In this document: positions 7,487 through 18,182 of the stretch, in pieces
Numbering within the stretch: position 1 is the first letter of the stretch
Layout of the letters: each line of letters starts with the position of its first letter
Assembly (NCBI RefSeq): GCF_016234775.1
Contig: NZ_JACRAH010000052.1
Span: 1 to 43,428 of the forward strand
Direction of reading: 5' to 3'
Origin: Aquabacterium sp.
Lineage (GTDB): Bacteria; Pseudomonadota; Gammaproteobacteria; Burkholderiales; Burkholderiaceae_C
Length of the DNA: 43,428 nt
Notes under the pieces: model-generated
Seen by the model: the letters and a program-made list of their open reading frames with translations, nothing else
Told to the model about the DNA's origin: nothing
The model's database searches: none
Program-made: the position numbers and the translations under genes

Positions 7487-8791
7487 ATGGCCACGGCCTT
7501 CAAGCCCCTGATGCCTCTGGATGAGGCCTGGTCCGTGCTGCGTGCGGCCGTCGAGCAGCATGTGGCGGGCCCGCAAGGTCAGCGCCAGACGGAGTCGATC
7601 AGCAGCTTCGAGGCTTTGGGTCGGGTGCTGGCTGAAACGGTGGTGTCGCCTGTCGATGTGCCGCCACTGGACAACAGCGCCATGGATGGCTATGCCGTGC
7701 GCTCGGCTGACCTGGCTCAGGCCGGGCAGGCGGGGGCTGCGCCTGAAGCCATCACCTTGCCGCAGGCCCAGCGCATTGCGGCCGGGCAGGTGGGGGCGGC
7801 CTTGCAGGCGGGGCAATGCGCGCGCATCTTCACGGGGGCGCCCGTACCCGTTGGTGCGGATGCTGTGGTGATGCAGGAGCACACCACTGCCGACCCTGGC
7901 ACCGGTACCGTGCGTTTCAATGAGCCGGTGAAAGCCGGGCAGAACATCCGTCGCCGCGGTGAAGACATCGCCCAAGGGCTGGCCGTGCTGCAAGCCGGTT
8001 TGCGCCTGACCGCCGCCGGGCTCGGCGTGGCAGCCTCCGTGGGCAGGGCTGACCTCACCGTGTTCAAGCAACCCCGCGTCGGCATCCTGACGACGGGCAA
8101 TGAACTGGTGATGCCCGGGCAGCCTTTGCCGCCCGGTGCGATCTACAACAGCAACCGACATACGCTGCGCGGCCTGGTGCAGGCTGCGGGCGGGCGGGCT
8201 CAGGATCTGGGCATCGTGCCTGACCAACTGGATGCCACCCGTGCTGCGCTGCGCGAGGCCGCACAACACAATGACCTGGTGATCAGCAGTGGCGGTGTGT
8301 CCGTTGGCGAAGAAGATCATCTGCGCAACGCCGTGGTGGCGGAAGGCGGCCTGGATTTCTGGGCCCTGGCCATCAAACCCGGCAAACCGTTTGTGTTTGG
8401 CTGGCTCCAGCGTGCCGATGGCAGCCGAGCCCTGTACATGGGCCTGCCTGGCAACCCGGTGGCCAGCTACGTCACCTTCCTGCTGCTGGTGCGCCCGGTA
8501 CTGGCCGTGCTGGCCGGCGAGGCCTGGGCCTTGCCCCAGTCACTCCAGTTGCAAGCTGATTTCACCTGGCCCAAGGCCGACAAGCGGCGTGAATTTGCGC
8601 GAGCCCGCCTGGGTGCGGACGGCCGCGTCACCTTGTACCCCAATCAGGGCTCGGGCGTGTTGACCTCGGCCGTCTGGGCCGATGGCCTGCTTGATCTGCT
8701 CCCTGGTCAGACGGTGCAACCTGGCGATACAGTGTCCTACCTGCCTCTGGCCGAGTTGCTGCAACCTGCCAGTGGCGCCCGTCAGGCCTGA
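7487..8791 (+). CDS. moeA: Molybdopterin molybdenumtransferase MoeA
   Basis: The 434-residue enzyme inserts molybdate into adenylylated molybdopterin to finish the molybdenum cofactor. Visible landmarks are PPLDNSAMDGYAVR near residue 60, the MPT-binding region GILTTGNELVMPG, ISSGGVSVGEEDHLR and MGLPGNPVASYVTF. These are in the MoeA domain order and the length is normal. The start codon lies 1 nt after the thrC stop, so translation is probably coupled. Together with moaD and moaE it forms a cofactor cluster appended to the threonine genes. No molybdenum enzyme is encoded in the window. Confidence 0.95.
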   Translation: MATAFKPLMPLDEAWSVLRAAVEQHVAGPQGQRQTESISSFEALGRVLAETVVSPVDVPPLDNSAMDGYAVRSADLAQAGQAGAAPEAITLPQAQRIAAGQVGAALQAGQCARIFTGAPVPVGADAVVMQEHTTADPGTGTVRFNEPVKAGQNIRRRGEDIAQGLAVLQAGLRLTAAGLGVAASVGRADLTVFKQPRVGILTTGNELVMPGQPLPPGAIYNSNRHTLRGLVQAAGGRAQDLGIVPDQLDATRAALREAAQHNDLVISSGGVSVGEEDHLRNAVVAEGGLDFWALAIKPGKPFVFGWLQRADGSRALYMGLPGNPVASYVTFLLLVRPVLAVLAGEAWALPQSLQLQADFTWPKADKRREFARARLGADGRVTLYPNQGSGVLTSAVWADGLLDLLPGQTVQPGDTVSYLPLAELLQPASGARQA

Positions 8792-8813
8792 CCTGGCTGA
8801 ACCGCCTCTCATC

Positions 8814-9074
8814 ATGAAGATTCAAGTGCGTTACTTCGCCTCCGTGCGAGAAAAGCTCGGCGCGGGCGAAACCGTGCAACTCGACGGGGCACAGGTGCCG
8901 CGTAACGTGGGCGAACTGCAGGATTGGCTGGCCCGGCAGTCGGAGGCGCACGGCCTTGCGCTGGATGAGGCCCGTGGCCTGCGCACGGCCTTGAACCAGA
9001 CCTTGTGCATGCCTGATGAGCCCTTGAGCGACGGCGACGAAGTCGCCTTTTTCCCGCCCGTGACCGGAGGCTGA
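8814..9074 (+). CDS. moaD: Molybdopterin synthase small (sulfur-carrier) subunit MoaD
   Basis: The 86-residue ubiquitin-fold protein carries sulfur as a C-terminal thiocarboxylate and donates it to precursor Z in the MoaD2-MoaE2 complex. The start MKIQVRYFASVREKLG and the C-terminal VAFFPPVTGG, with the obligatory terminal Gly-Gly, are diagnostic. ATG 8814 gives the standard size; the frame is open further upstream but overlaps moeA. It is 22 nt after moeA, and its stop is 1 nt before moaE. Confidence 0.95.
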   Translation: MKIQVRYFASVREKLGAGETVQLDGAQVPRNVGELQDWLARQSEAHGLALDEARGLRTALNQTLCMPDEPLSDGDEVAFFPPVTGG

Positions 9075-9075
9075 C

Positions 9076-9645
9076 ATGAGCGACGACCTTCGGGCGCAGC
9101 GCTGCCTTTCCCTGGAGACGGCGCTCGGCTTCGTCCGCGTCGGGCCTGAAGATTTCGACCTGTCAGCTGAAGTGGGGGCCTTGCGTGCCGATGATGATGG
9201 CGTAGGCGCCATCGTCAGCTTCGTGGGCACGGTGCGCGAATGGCGCCAGCAACAGGATGCCGAGGTGGTGGCGGGCGCGGGTGGCCAACCTTCCATCATG
9301 GAACTGGAGCACTACCCCGGCATGACCGAGCGCAGCATCGCCGAGATCATCGTGCAGGCCTGGCAGCGTTTTGATGTGCGTGGCGTGCGTGTCATCCACC
9401 GCGTGGGGCCGTTGCATGTTCGTGATCAGATCGTGCTGGTGGCGGTCACCTCTGCCCATCGTGGGCAGGCCTTCCAGTGCGCCGAGTTCCTCATGGATTG
9501 GCTCAAGACCCAGGCCCCCTTCTGGAAGAAGGAGTCATCAGGCGGCGAAAGCCGTTGGGTGGATGCCCGTACGGCGGACGATGAAGCCGCTGCACGCTGG
9601 GGCGGGCTGGCTGCCAACCGGGTTAACGCCAGAAACGGCGGCTGA
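9076..9645 (+). CDS. moaE: Molybdopterin synthase catalytic subunit MoaE
   Basis: The 189-residue large subunit of molybdopterin synthase. The hotdog-like core shows IVSFVGTVRE, LEHYPGMTERSIAEI, HRVGPLHVRDQIVLVAV and the active-site segment LKTQAPFWKKE. K144 and K151 correspond to the catalytic lysines of the E. coli enzyme (K119, K126). It is longer than the roughly 150-residue E. coli protein because of about 20 extra N-terminal residues and an insertion after FVGTVREW. It is the last gene of the alaA-to-moaE run, and no clear intrinsic terminator follows before the next gene at 9731. Confidence 0.95.
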   Translation: MSDDLRAQRCLSLETALGFVRVGPEDFDLSAEVGALRADDDGVGAIVSFVGTVREWRQQQDAEVVAGAGGQPSIMELEHYPGMTERSIAEIIVQAWQRFDVRGVRVIHRVGPLHVRDQIVLVAVTSAHRGQAFQCAEFLMDWLKTQAPFWKKESSGGESRWVDARTADDEAAARWGGLAANRVNARNGG

Positions 9646-9730
9646 TTCCTGTTGTTGTTAAACGATCCGGGTGTCAATCTGGCGCCCGGCATGCCGATAT
9701 CACTGTACTTTCAGAGTATAAAAATCGGGC

Positions 9731-10897
9731 ATGTTGTCGATCGACGTTTACACCTGTTATGCGGTTTCCGGCGCCGGCTCCCTGGTAGGGCTGGGGCTGC
9801 TGGCCATGGTCCGCACGGAGCAAGCCCGTGTGAGCTACGCCCTGGGGCTGTTCCGCTGGGCCTTGCTGTGCCTGACTGCGTTGCTGTGCGTGCAACTCAG
9901 CCCTTTGAGCATGCGGCCGGAGGTGTTGAAGGGCGCGATCGGGTTCGCCGGGATGGGCGTGGCGCTACTGGCCTGGGCGTTTCGCCAGCTCAATGGACGG
10001 CGCACGCATCCGGTTGTCGGCCTGGTGCTGACCTTGCTGGTGGGCCTGGCCCTGTGGGCGGGGGCACTGCTCGGCTCTGATTCTCAATACGTGCACACGA
10101 TCGGCGTCGTGTTCTGCCTGGTCAGCGTCGGCATGGCGGTGGACCAGGGCATCATCACCTGGCGCAATGGCAAGTTCACGGGTGGCGATCTGGCCTTGCT
10201 GGTGGCTGCGTGTGAATTCGCGCTGAACTGGGTGATCCTGCTTTACTGGGTCTGGACCCAGTCGGGGCCTTATCCCTCGCACTGGCTCTACATGCCGGAG
10301 TGGCTCACCCCCGTCACAGGCTTGAGCTTTGCCTTGCTGCCACTGGCGGTGTCATCCGTGGTGTTCGCGTCCGTCAATGATCGCCTGATGCAACAGTTGA
10401 GGGCGCGCTCCTTGTCCGACGACCTGACCGGCGCCTTGTCTCGCCGGGGCTTGCGTGAACTGGGCGAGCGCATGGTGGCGCTGCAATCCACCCAGGCGAC
10501 CATGCTGGCCGTTCTGATGATCGATATCGACTTTTTCAAGGACGTTAACGACCGATACGGCCATGCCATGGGTGATGACGTGCTTCGCCACGTCACGAAT
10601 TCGGTGCGCGATCACCTTCGGGAAGACGCCTTGCTGGCCCGCTATGGCGGCGAGGAGTTCTCGGTGTTGCTGCCCGTTCGCTCCAGGCTGGAGGCGCAAT
10701 CCGTGGCAGAGCGGGTGCGTGAAATCGTCGAGCTCAGCCCGTTTGAGACGCCCACGGGCGAAATCCGCGTGACGGTCAGCATCGGTCTGGCATTCCACCG
10801 GGAAGACACCACCTTGGAAGAGGACCTGGCGCGTGCAGACGCCCACCTCTACCAGGCCAAGCACACGGGCCGCAATCGCGTTGTCGCAGGCGATTGA
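9731..10897 (+). CDS. Membrane-bound diguanylate cyclase (GGDEF domain)
   Basis: The 388-residue protein has about six hydrophobic segments in residues 1-215 and a C-terminal GGDEF domain that makes cyclic di-GMP from GTP. The catalytic motif is intact (RYGGEEF, G306-F310), as are LTGALSRRG and MIDIDFFKDVNDRYGHAMGDD. The autoinhibitory RxxD I-site is missing: the aligned residues are REDA. The membrane part resembles MASE-type sensors, but the signal is unknown. Only about 8 nt separate a TATAAA-like box (9717-9722) from the ATG and no Shine-Dalgarno sequence is seen, so the mRNA may be leaderless or the real start may be M26. Confidence 0.88.
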   Translation: MLSIDVYTCYAVSGAGSLVGLGLLAMVRTEQARVSYALGLFRWALLCLTALLCVQLSPLSMRPEVLKGAIGFAGMGVALLAWAFRQLNGRRTHPVVGLVLTLLVGLALWAGALLGSDSQYVHTIGVVFCLVSVGMAVDQGIITWRNGKFTGGDLALLVAACEFALNWVILLYWVWTQSGPYPSHWLYMPEWLTPVTGLSFALLPLAVSSVVFASVNDRLMQQLRARSLSDDLTGALSRRGLRELGERMVALQSTQATMLAVLMIDIDFFKDVNDRYGHAMGDDVLRHVTNSVRDHLREDALLARYGGEEFSVLLPVRSRLEAQSVAERVREIVELSPFETPTGEIRVTVSIGLAFHREDTTLEEDLARADAHLYQAKHTGRNRVVAGD

Positions 10898-10954
10898 CGG
10901 CGTCGGATTCGCTCCTGGCGTTTGATCTGCCGCAAGTCGAAGGGGTTCTAGGGG

Positions 10955-10982
10955 CTTGAAAAGCGCCGCCAACGCCCTATCT
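10955..10982 (+). promoter_or_regulatory. Sigma-32 (RpoH) type heat-shock promoter of clpB
   Basis: CTTGAAA (10955-10961), a 13-nt spacer and CCCTATCT (10975-10982) match the RpoH consensus CTTGAAA/CCCCATNT with one deviation in the -10 box. It lies about 55 nt upstream of the clpB start. A GGCCCC/GGGGCC hairpin (10995-11015) would sit at the very 5' end of the mRNA. Confidence 0.75.
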
Positions 10983-11036
10983 TCATGAGCAATCGGCCCC
11001 AAACGTACCGGGGCCCTCCGACTATCAGGAGTGCTC

Positions 11037-13631
<2,595 letters not shown>

Positions 13632-13655
13632 TCTGTAGCTTGATCACATTCAAGG

Positions 13656-13694
13656 AAGCCCGCATGGTCGAAGTCACCTTGCGGGCTTTTTCTA
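13656..13694 (+). terminator. Intrinsic terminator of clpB
   Basis: A 9-bp stem AAGCCCGCA/TGCGGGCTT (13656-13664 with 13680-13688) is followed by TTTCTATTT, 25 nt after the clpB stop codon. Confidence 0.85.
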
Positions 13695-13809
13695 TTTGGG
13701 TTGCACCTGGTTGTCGCGATTCCTGAACGCGCACGCGTTGTCATGGCGTCAAGCAGTTTTCCCGATAATATTCAGCGGACGTACATACCTAAGATTTCAG
13801 GAGGAATAC

Positions 13810-14748
13810 ATGACACGAATGAATTCGCTAGCACTCGCATGCGTGCTCTCCACCGTATCCTGCGCGGCCTTCGCTGCCTCGTCAGCATCTGCATCGGTTA
13901 CGAACATCAAGTTCCAATTGATCGACCTTGCTCCGGATGACGGTATTGCGCCCAGCTTTACGTTCGGCGACGACAACGTGACCATGGCTTCCGGCTGGGT
14001 TGATGACTTTGGGCGCACGACGCCTTTGTATCCACTTTCGCAGTCAACACCTGGCTGGCTTGCAAGCCAATCTGGAAATTTGACATCCGCCTCGTCTGCC
14101 GCGATTGTGGATTGGAGCGCCGGCTCCCAGGGGCTAGGCTTGTCGGCCAGCGCACAGGGTTGGGGTGCTCAATACAACGTCTCGCTCGTCACCGGGGATG
14201 GCTCCGAGAGTGACTATCTGATGCGCAATTTGCGGCTCTCGGCGAATGCGCTCTTGAACGTGGAGTTGTCGTATTCATTGGACGCTAGTGCCAGTAATGC
14301 GCCGACTTGCCTCGCGAACGATGTTTGTTTGCGCTCGTCCAGTTTTACCACCGAGCGAGCGAATGCCAGCCTGGGGTTGAGTCTGGCCTATCACTATCTG
14401 GAAGATGGCTTGAACGTAGGCTATAGCAGGCTCGTTGGTGATTCCGTTCATGCCACGGCATCAGCGGGTATTCAGGCTGGCGCCTACATCTTTGATGACT
14501 CAACTGGCGACTTGCAGTTGGTCACCGATGAAGTGCCTGGAAGTGATCAGGCGAATCACGCTGACGGCGTTTTGAAGGTGTCGTTTTTCAATGCCAGCCA
14601 GAGCGATCAGCTAGCCAAGTTGCGGATTGGCATGACTGTTTGGGGTGCCGGTACAACGCAGGCCGTGCCTGAACCATCGAGCTTCGGCTTGTTTGCGCTC
14701 GGCGCTGCAGCCTTGTATGTCAGGTCTTGGCGAAACAGGAAGTGTTGA
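13810..14748 (+). CDS. PEP-CTERM sorting-domain protein, secreted
   Basis: The 312-residue exported protein has an N-terminal signal peptide ending near AFAASSA (about residue 22). A Ser/Ala/Gly/Asn-rich body with one Cys pair region (PTCLANDVCL) follows. The C-terminus carries the exosortase recognition signal: VPEPSS, a hydrophobic helix, then the basic RSWRNRK end. Such proteins are processed by exosortase in EPS-producing bacteria. No exosortase or EPS gene lies nearby, so this is a dispersed substrate. The body matches nothing I recognise. AGGAGG at 13799-13804 fixes the start, and a TAATAT-like box is about 35 nt upstream. Base composition looks less GC-rich than the flanking core genes. 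Confidence 0.85.
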   Translation: MTRMNSLALACVLSTVSCAAFAASSASASVTNIKFQLIDLAPDDGIAPSFTFGDDNVTMASGWVDDFGRTTPLYPLSQSTPGWLASQSGNLTSASSAAIVDWSAGSQGLGLSASAQGWGAQYNVSLVTGDGSESDYLMRNLRLSANALLNVELSYSLDASASNAPTCLANDVCLRSSSFTTERANASLGLSLAYHYLEDGLNVGYSRLVGDSVHATASAGIQAGAYIFDDSTGDLQLVTDEVPGSDQANHADGVLKVSFFNASQSDQLAKLRIGMTVWGAGTTQAVPEPSSFGLFALGAAALYVRSWRNRKC

Positions 14749-14767
14749 TGGCGCGCGTTTGACAAGG

Positions 14768-15847
14768 TCAGGTTATGTCGCCCTGGTCTTGGTGACGAGC
14801 ATGCAATTTCAGGGTCGCTCCAATTCCGACGGCCTGGAAATCTTCGTCGCGTAGACCTTGTGCTTTCATGGCTTGCGATAGCGCCTTCGGCGGCTCATCC
14901 AGCGCTTCATCCGTCAGCTGAAACGTGCCCCAGTGCACCGCTAACGCGCGCTTGCAGCCCAGGTCCTTGAAGATCTGCACGGCCTCTTCGGGGTTCACGT
15001 GCTGGTCTTTCATGAACCAGCGTGGCTCGTAGGCGCCGATGGGGAGCAGGGCGATGTCGAAACCGCCGCCTGACTCGGGCGTTTGCTCGCGTGCGAATTG
15101 CTGGCGGATATCGACGAAGTCCTTCGAGTAGGCCGTGTCGCCTGCAAAGAAAAGGTGGCAGTCTGGCGACAACACGGCAAAGCCTCCCCACAGGCTGCGC
15201 AGGGCGTCGGTCGCGGTTCGGGCAGACCAGTGCTGCGCTGGCGTCAAGGTCACGGGGATGCGCGCCGAGCGTTCCGTGGCGGCCAGCACATGGGTGTCCC
15301 ACCAATCCAGTTCGATCACATGGTGGATGCCTCGCCTGGCAAACCAGTGCTTGTGCCCCAGTGGCGTGATGAACAGCGGGCACCCACCCGCCTGCCTGGA
15401 CAAGGCCAGCAAGGAGCCCTCATCCATGTGGTCGTAATGGTTGTGCGACAACAGCACCACATCGACGTGAGGCAGTTGATCCATCGTCAAGCCAGGTGGG
15501 GTCTGGCGTTGAGGGCCAGCCCATTGGACGGGAAAGCAGCGATCCGAAAAGACCGGGTCCGTGAGAAAGTTCAGTCCACCCATCTGGGCCAGCACGGTGA
15601 TGTGGCCGACCCATGTGACGGCTGGTTGCATGGCCAGGCCTGCCTGGGCATTGGCATGGATGAAGGTCAGATCTGGCGCCACAACGGGGATGGGCGTGCT
15701 GATGGGGCGAGGGTGTCCTGCGCGCCATGCCTGCCAGCGCCAGCGCAAGATCTCATGCCAGCGCTTGCCTCTGAACGACATGTAGTTGTTCTGGAAGCCA
15801 TCAGGCCGATGGTGCTTCTTCGCCGGGTTGTAGTAGTGGTTCTTCAT
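14768..15847 (-). CDS. MBL-fold metallohydrolase (NAPE-PLD/UlaG-like)
   Basis: The 359-residue protein has the metallo-beta-lactamase zinc motif SHNHYDHMD (H135, H137, D139, H140), followed by FAGDTAYSKDF and a late ALAVHWGTFQL. The N-terminal HHRPDGFQNNY stretch is typical of the bacterial relatives of N-acyl-phosphatidylethanolamine phospholipase D. The substrate in bacteria is not known; outer-membrane or lipid-related roles have been suggested for relatives. The start at 15847 (MKNHYYNP) fits the family. A TTG start at 15910 would add 21 unrelated residues. It is convergent with the PEP-CTERM gene (19-nt gap) and divergent from the globin gene. Confidence 0.85.
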   Translation of the reverse strand: MKNHYYNPAKKHHRPDGFQNNYMSFRGKRWHEILRWRWQAWRAGHPRPISTPIPVVAPDLTFIHANAQAGLAMQPAVTWVGHITVLAQMGGLNFLTDPVFSDRCFPVQWAGPQRQTPPGLTMDQLPHVDVVLLSHNHYDHMDEGSLLALSRQAGGCPLFITPLGHKHWFARRGIHHVIELDWWDTHVLAATERSARIPVTLTPAQHWSARTATDALRSLWGGFAVLSPDCHLFFAGDTAYSKDFVDIRQQFAREQTPESGGGFDIALLPIGAYEPRWFMKDQHVNPEEAVQIFKDLGCKRALAVHWGTFQLTDEALDEPPKALSQAMKAQGLRDEDFQAVGIGATLKLHARHQDQGDIT

Positions 15848-16024
15848 GTGCGCGTGTCTGGGCAGCGATGATCCGGTGGAGGGGAGGCTTATGGTCGACG
15901 GTTGCGTCAAGACTACCCAATAGACAAGCGCGACGTCCGAGAAGACCTGGATTTCTGGCGCATATTGACACCATGGCCCGCGTCATGTCCCGTACGATGG
16001 ACGCAATTATTCATGGGGCGTGAA

Positions 16025-16441
16025 ATGGACAATTTCCTCACAGAGTCAGAAAAGGAATCCATTCGGGAGACGGTCGCCGCGGCCAAGCAAGGCATCGATA
16101 AACTGGTCGATGATTTTTACACCCGGCTCTTTGATCTGGAACCCAGTCTGCGGCCGCTTTTCGCCACTGATCTGAGCGATCAGAAAAAGAAGCTCGTGTC
16201 GATGCTCGTGTCGATCGTATCGTTGCTGGATAAGCCAGAACAACTGCTCGTCGCGGCACGTGCGCTAGGAAAGCGGCATACAGCCTACGGCGTTTCCCGC
16301 GAAGACTTTGAGCCCGTTGGCAATGCACTCATCGGTGCCTTGGCCTCGGCCGCAGCCGATCAGTGGGATTTCGATAAAGAGCAAGCGTGGGTGCATCTCT
16401 ACTCTGCACTGACGGCCGAGATGCTGTCGGAATTCTCCTGA
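16025..16441 (+). CDS. Single-domain bacterial globin
   Basis: The 138-residue haem protein shows a classic globin fold: an A-helix start (FLTESEKESIRETVAAA), a CD-corner region around LRPLFATD, the proximal histidine H85 in LGKRHTAYGV, and WVHLYSALTAEM in the H helix. Relatives of this size bind oxygen or detoxify nitric oxide with a partner reductase. It lacks the FAD/NAD reductase domain of flavohaemoglobin (Hmp). ATG 16025 was chosen with GGGG just upstream; ATG 16013 is an in-frame alternative. It stands alone between a divergent hydrolase gene and a bidirectional terminator. No FNR or NsrR site was recognised. Confidence 0.85.
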   Translation: MDNFLTESEKESIRETVAAAKQGIDKLVDDFYTRLFDLEPSLRPLFATDLSDQKKKLVSMLVSIVSLLDKPEQLLVAARALGKRHTAYGVSREDFEPVGNALIGALASAAADQWDFDKEQAWVHLYSALTAEMLSEFS

Positions 16442-16481
16442 GATGCCGCGTGCGCTTTGCCGCGCACTGTAGTTGAGGAAA

Positions 16482-16509
16482 AAAGGCCCTTGAGTGATCA
16501 AGGGCCTTT
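16482..16509. terminator. Bidirectional terminator between globin and fumarase genes
   Basis: A perfect 12-bp stem (16482-16493 with 16498-16509) with a GTGA loop has A-rich sequence on the left and TTATTTATT on the right. It serves the plus-strand globin gene and the minus-strand fumarase gene, which converge here. Confidence 0.9.
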
Positions 16510-16552
16510 CTTATTTATTCAACTATTCAAGCGCACATCAAGTGCCGTCACT

Positions 16553-18079
16553 TCAAGCCACGCTGACGGGGATCTTCCCGATCTTGGCTTGCCAGGTCTT
16601 GGGCCCTTCTATGTGGGCGCTGGTGCCACCGCTGTCCACGGCCACGGTCACCGGCATATCGACCACGTCGAACTCATAGATGGCCTCCATGCCCAGGTCG
16701 GCAAAGCCCACCACCTTGGCGGCCTTGATGGCCTTGGAGACCAGGTAGGCTGAGCCGCCCACGGCCATCAGGTAGGCCGACTTGTGCTTCTTGATCGCTT
16801 CGATGGCCGTAGGGCCACGCTCTGCTTTGCCCACCATCGAGATCAGGCCGGTCTGGGCCAGCATCATCTCGGTGAAGCTGTCCATGCGGGTGGCCGTGGT
16901 GGGGCCTGCGGGGCCAACCACTTCGTCACGCACGGGGTCCACGGGGCCTACGTAATAGATGACGCGGTTGGTGAAGTCCACAGGCAGTTGCTCGCCCTTG
17001 GCCAACATGTCCTGGATGCGCTTGTGGGCGGCATCGCGGCCGGTCAGCATCTTGCCGTTGAGCAGCAGGGTGTCGCCGGGCTTCCAGCTGGCCACTTCTT
17101 CCTTGGTCAGCGTGTTCAGATCGACGCGCTTGGACTTGTTGTAGTCAGGCGCCCAGTGCACGTTGGGCCACAGGTCCAGGCTGGGGGGATCCAGGTAGAC
17201 CGGGCCGGAGCCGTCCATCACGAAGTGGGCATGGCGGGTGGCCGCGCAGTTCGGGATCATGGCGATCGGCTTGGATGCAGCGTGCGTGGGGTAGGTCTTG
17301 ATCTTGACGTCCAGCACGGTGGTCAGGCCACCCAGGCCTTGTGCGCCAATGCCCAGCGCGTTGACCTTCTCGTACAGCTCGATGCGCAGTTCTTCCAGCT
17401 TGTTCTGGGGGCCGCGCTCCAGCAGTTCGTACATGTCGATGTCGTCCATCAACGATTCCTTGGCCAGCAAGGCAGCCTTCTCGGCCGTGCCACCCACGCC
17501 AATGCCCAGCATGCCGGGAGGGCACCAGCCGGCACCCATCGTTGGCACGGTCTTGAGCACCCAGTCCACGATGTTGTCGGACGGGTTGAGCATGTAGACC
17601 TTGGATTTGTTCTCGGAGCCGCCACCCTTGGCCGCCACGGTCACGTCCACCTTGTCACCGGGCACCAGTTCCATGAAGACCACGGCAGGCGTGTTGTCCT
17701 TGGTGTTCTTGCGCTCGAAGATCGGGTCGGAGAGCACCGAGGCGCGCAGCTTATTGTCGGGGTTGTTGTAACCCTTGCGCACGCCGTCGTCGATGGCTTC
17801 CTGGATGCTGCGGGCGCCAAAGCCTTCCCACTTCACGCCCATGCCGATCTTCAGGAACACGTTGACGATGCCGGTGTCCTGGCAGATGGGGCGCTTGCCT
17901 TCAGCGCACATGCGGCTGTTGGTCAGGATCTGCGCGATGGCGTCCTTGGCAGCCGGGCTTTGCTCACGCTCGTAAGCGCGGGCCAGATGGGCGATGTAGT
18001 CAGCGGGGTGGTAGTAGCTGATGTATTGCAGCGCGGCTGCGACACTTTCAACGAGATCGTCGTAGCGAATGGTCGTCAT
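16553..18079 (-). CDS. fumA: Class I fumarate hydratase (4Fe-4S)
   Basis: The 508-residue TCA-cycle enzyme hydrates fumarate to malate using an oxygen-labile 4Fe-4S cluster. The cluster cysteines are visible as C66 (RPICQDTG), C186 (AGWCPPGM) and C278 (PNCAATRH). The C-terminal beta domain (GGSAYLVSKAIKAAKVVGFA, then DSGGTSAHIEGP) is fused to the alpha part as in FumA/FumB. The ATG at 18079 gives MTTIRYDDLVES; the frame upstream is open but unrelated. It follows the UPF0114 gene in the same direction with a 103-nt gap, so the two may share a transcript, and it ends at the bidirectional terminator. Confidence 0.95.
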   Translation of the reverse strand: MTTIRYDDLVESVAAALQYISYYHPADYIAHLARAYEREQSPAAKDAIAQILTNSRMCAEGKRPICQDTGIVNVFLKIGMGVKWEGFGARSIQEAIDDGVRKGYNNPDNKLRASVLSDPIFERKNTKDNTPAVVFMELVPGDKVDVTVAAKGGGSENKSKVYMLNPSDNIVDWVLKTVPTMGAGWCPPGMLGIGVGGTAEKAALLAKESLMDDIDMYELLERGPQNKLEELRIELYEKVNALGIGAQGLGGLTTVLDVKIKTYPTHAASKPIAMIPNCAATRHAHFVMDGSGPVYLDPPSLDLWPNVHWAPDYNKSKRVDLNTLTKEEVASWKPGDTLLLNGKMLTGRDAAHKRIQDMLAKGEQLPVDFTNRVIYYVGPVDPVRDEVVGPAGPTTATRMDSFTEMMLAQTGLISMVGKAERGPTAIEAIKKHKSAYLMAVGGSAYLVSKAIKAAKVVGFADLGMEAIYEFDVVDMPVTVAVDSGGTSAHIEGPKTWQAKIGKIPVSVA

Positions 18080-18182
18080 GGCAATGGCCTTTTTGAGGCG
18101 ATTTGGGGGCGGGAAAAGGTGAAACGGGAAAACCGACATTGTGCCAAGGACCGGCCCGCTTGGCGCGCCGGTGCCTTGTCGA

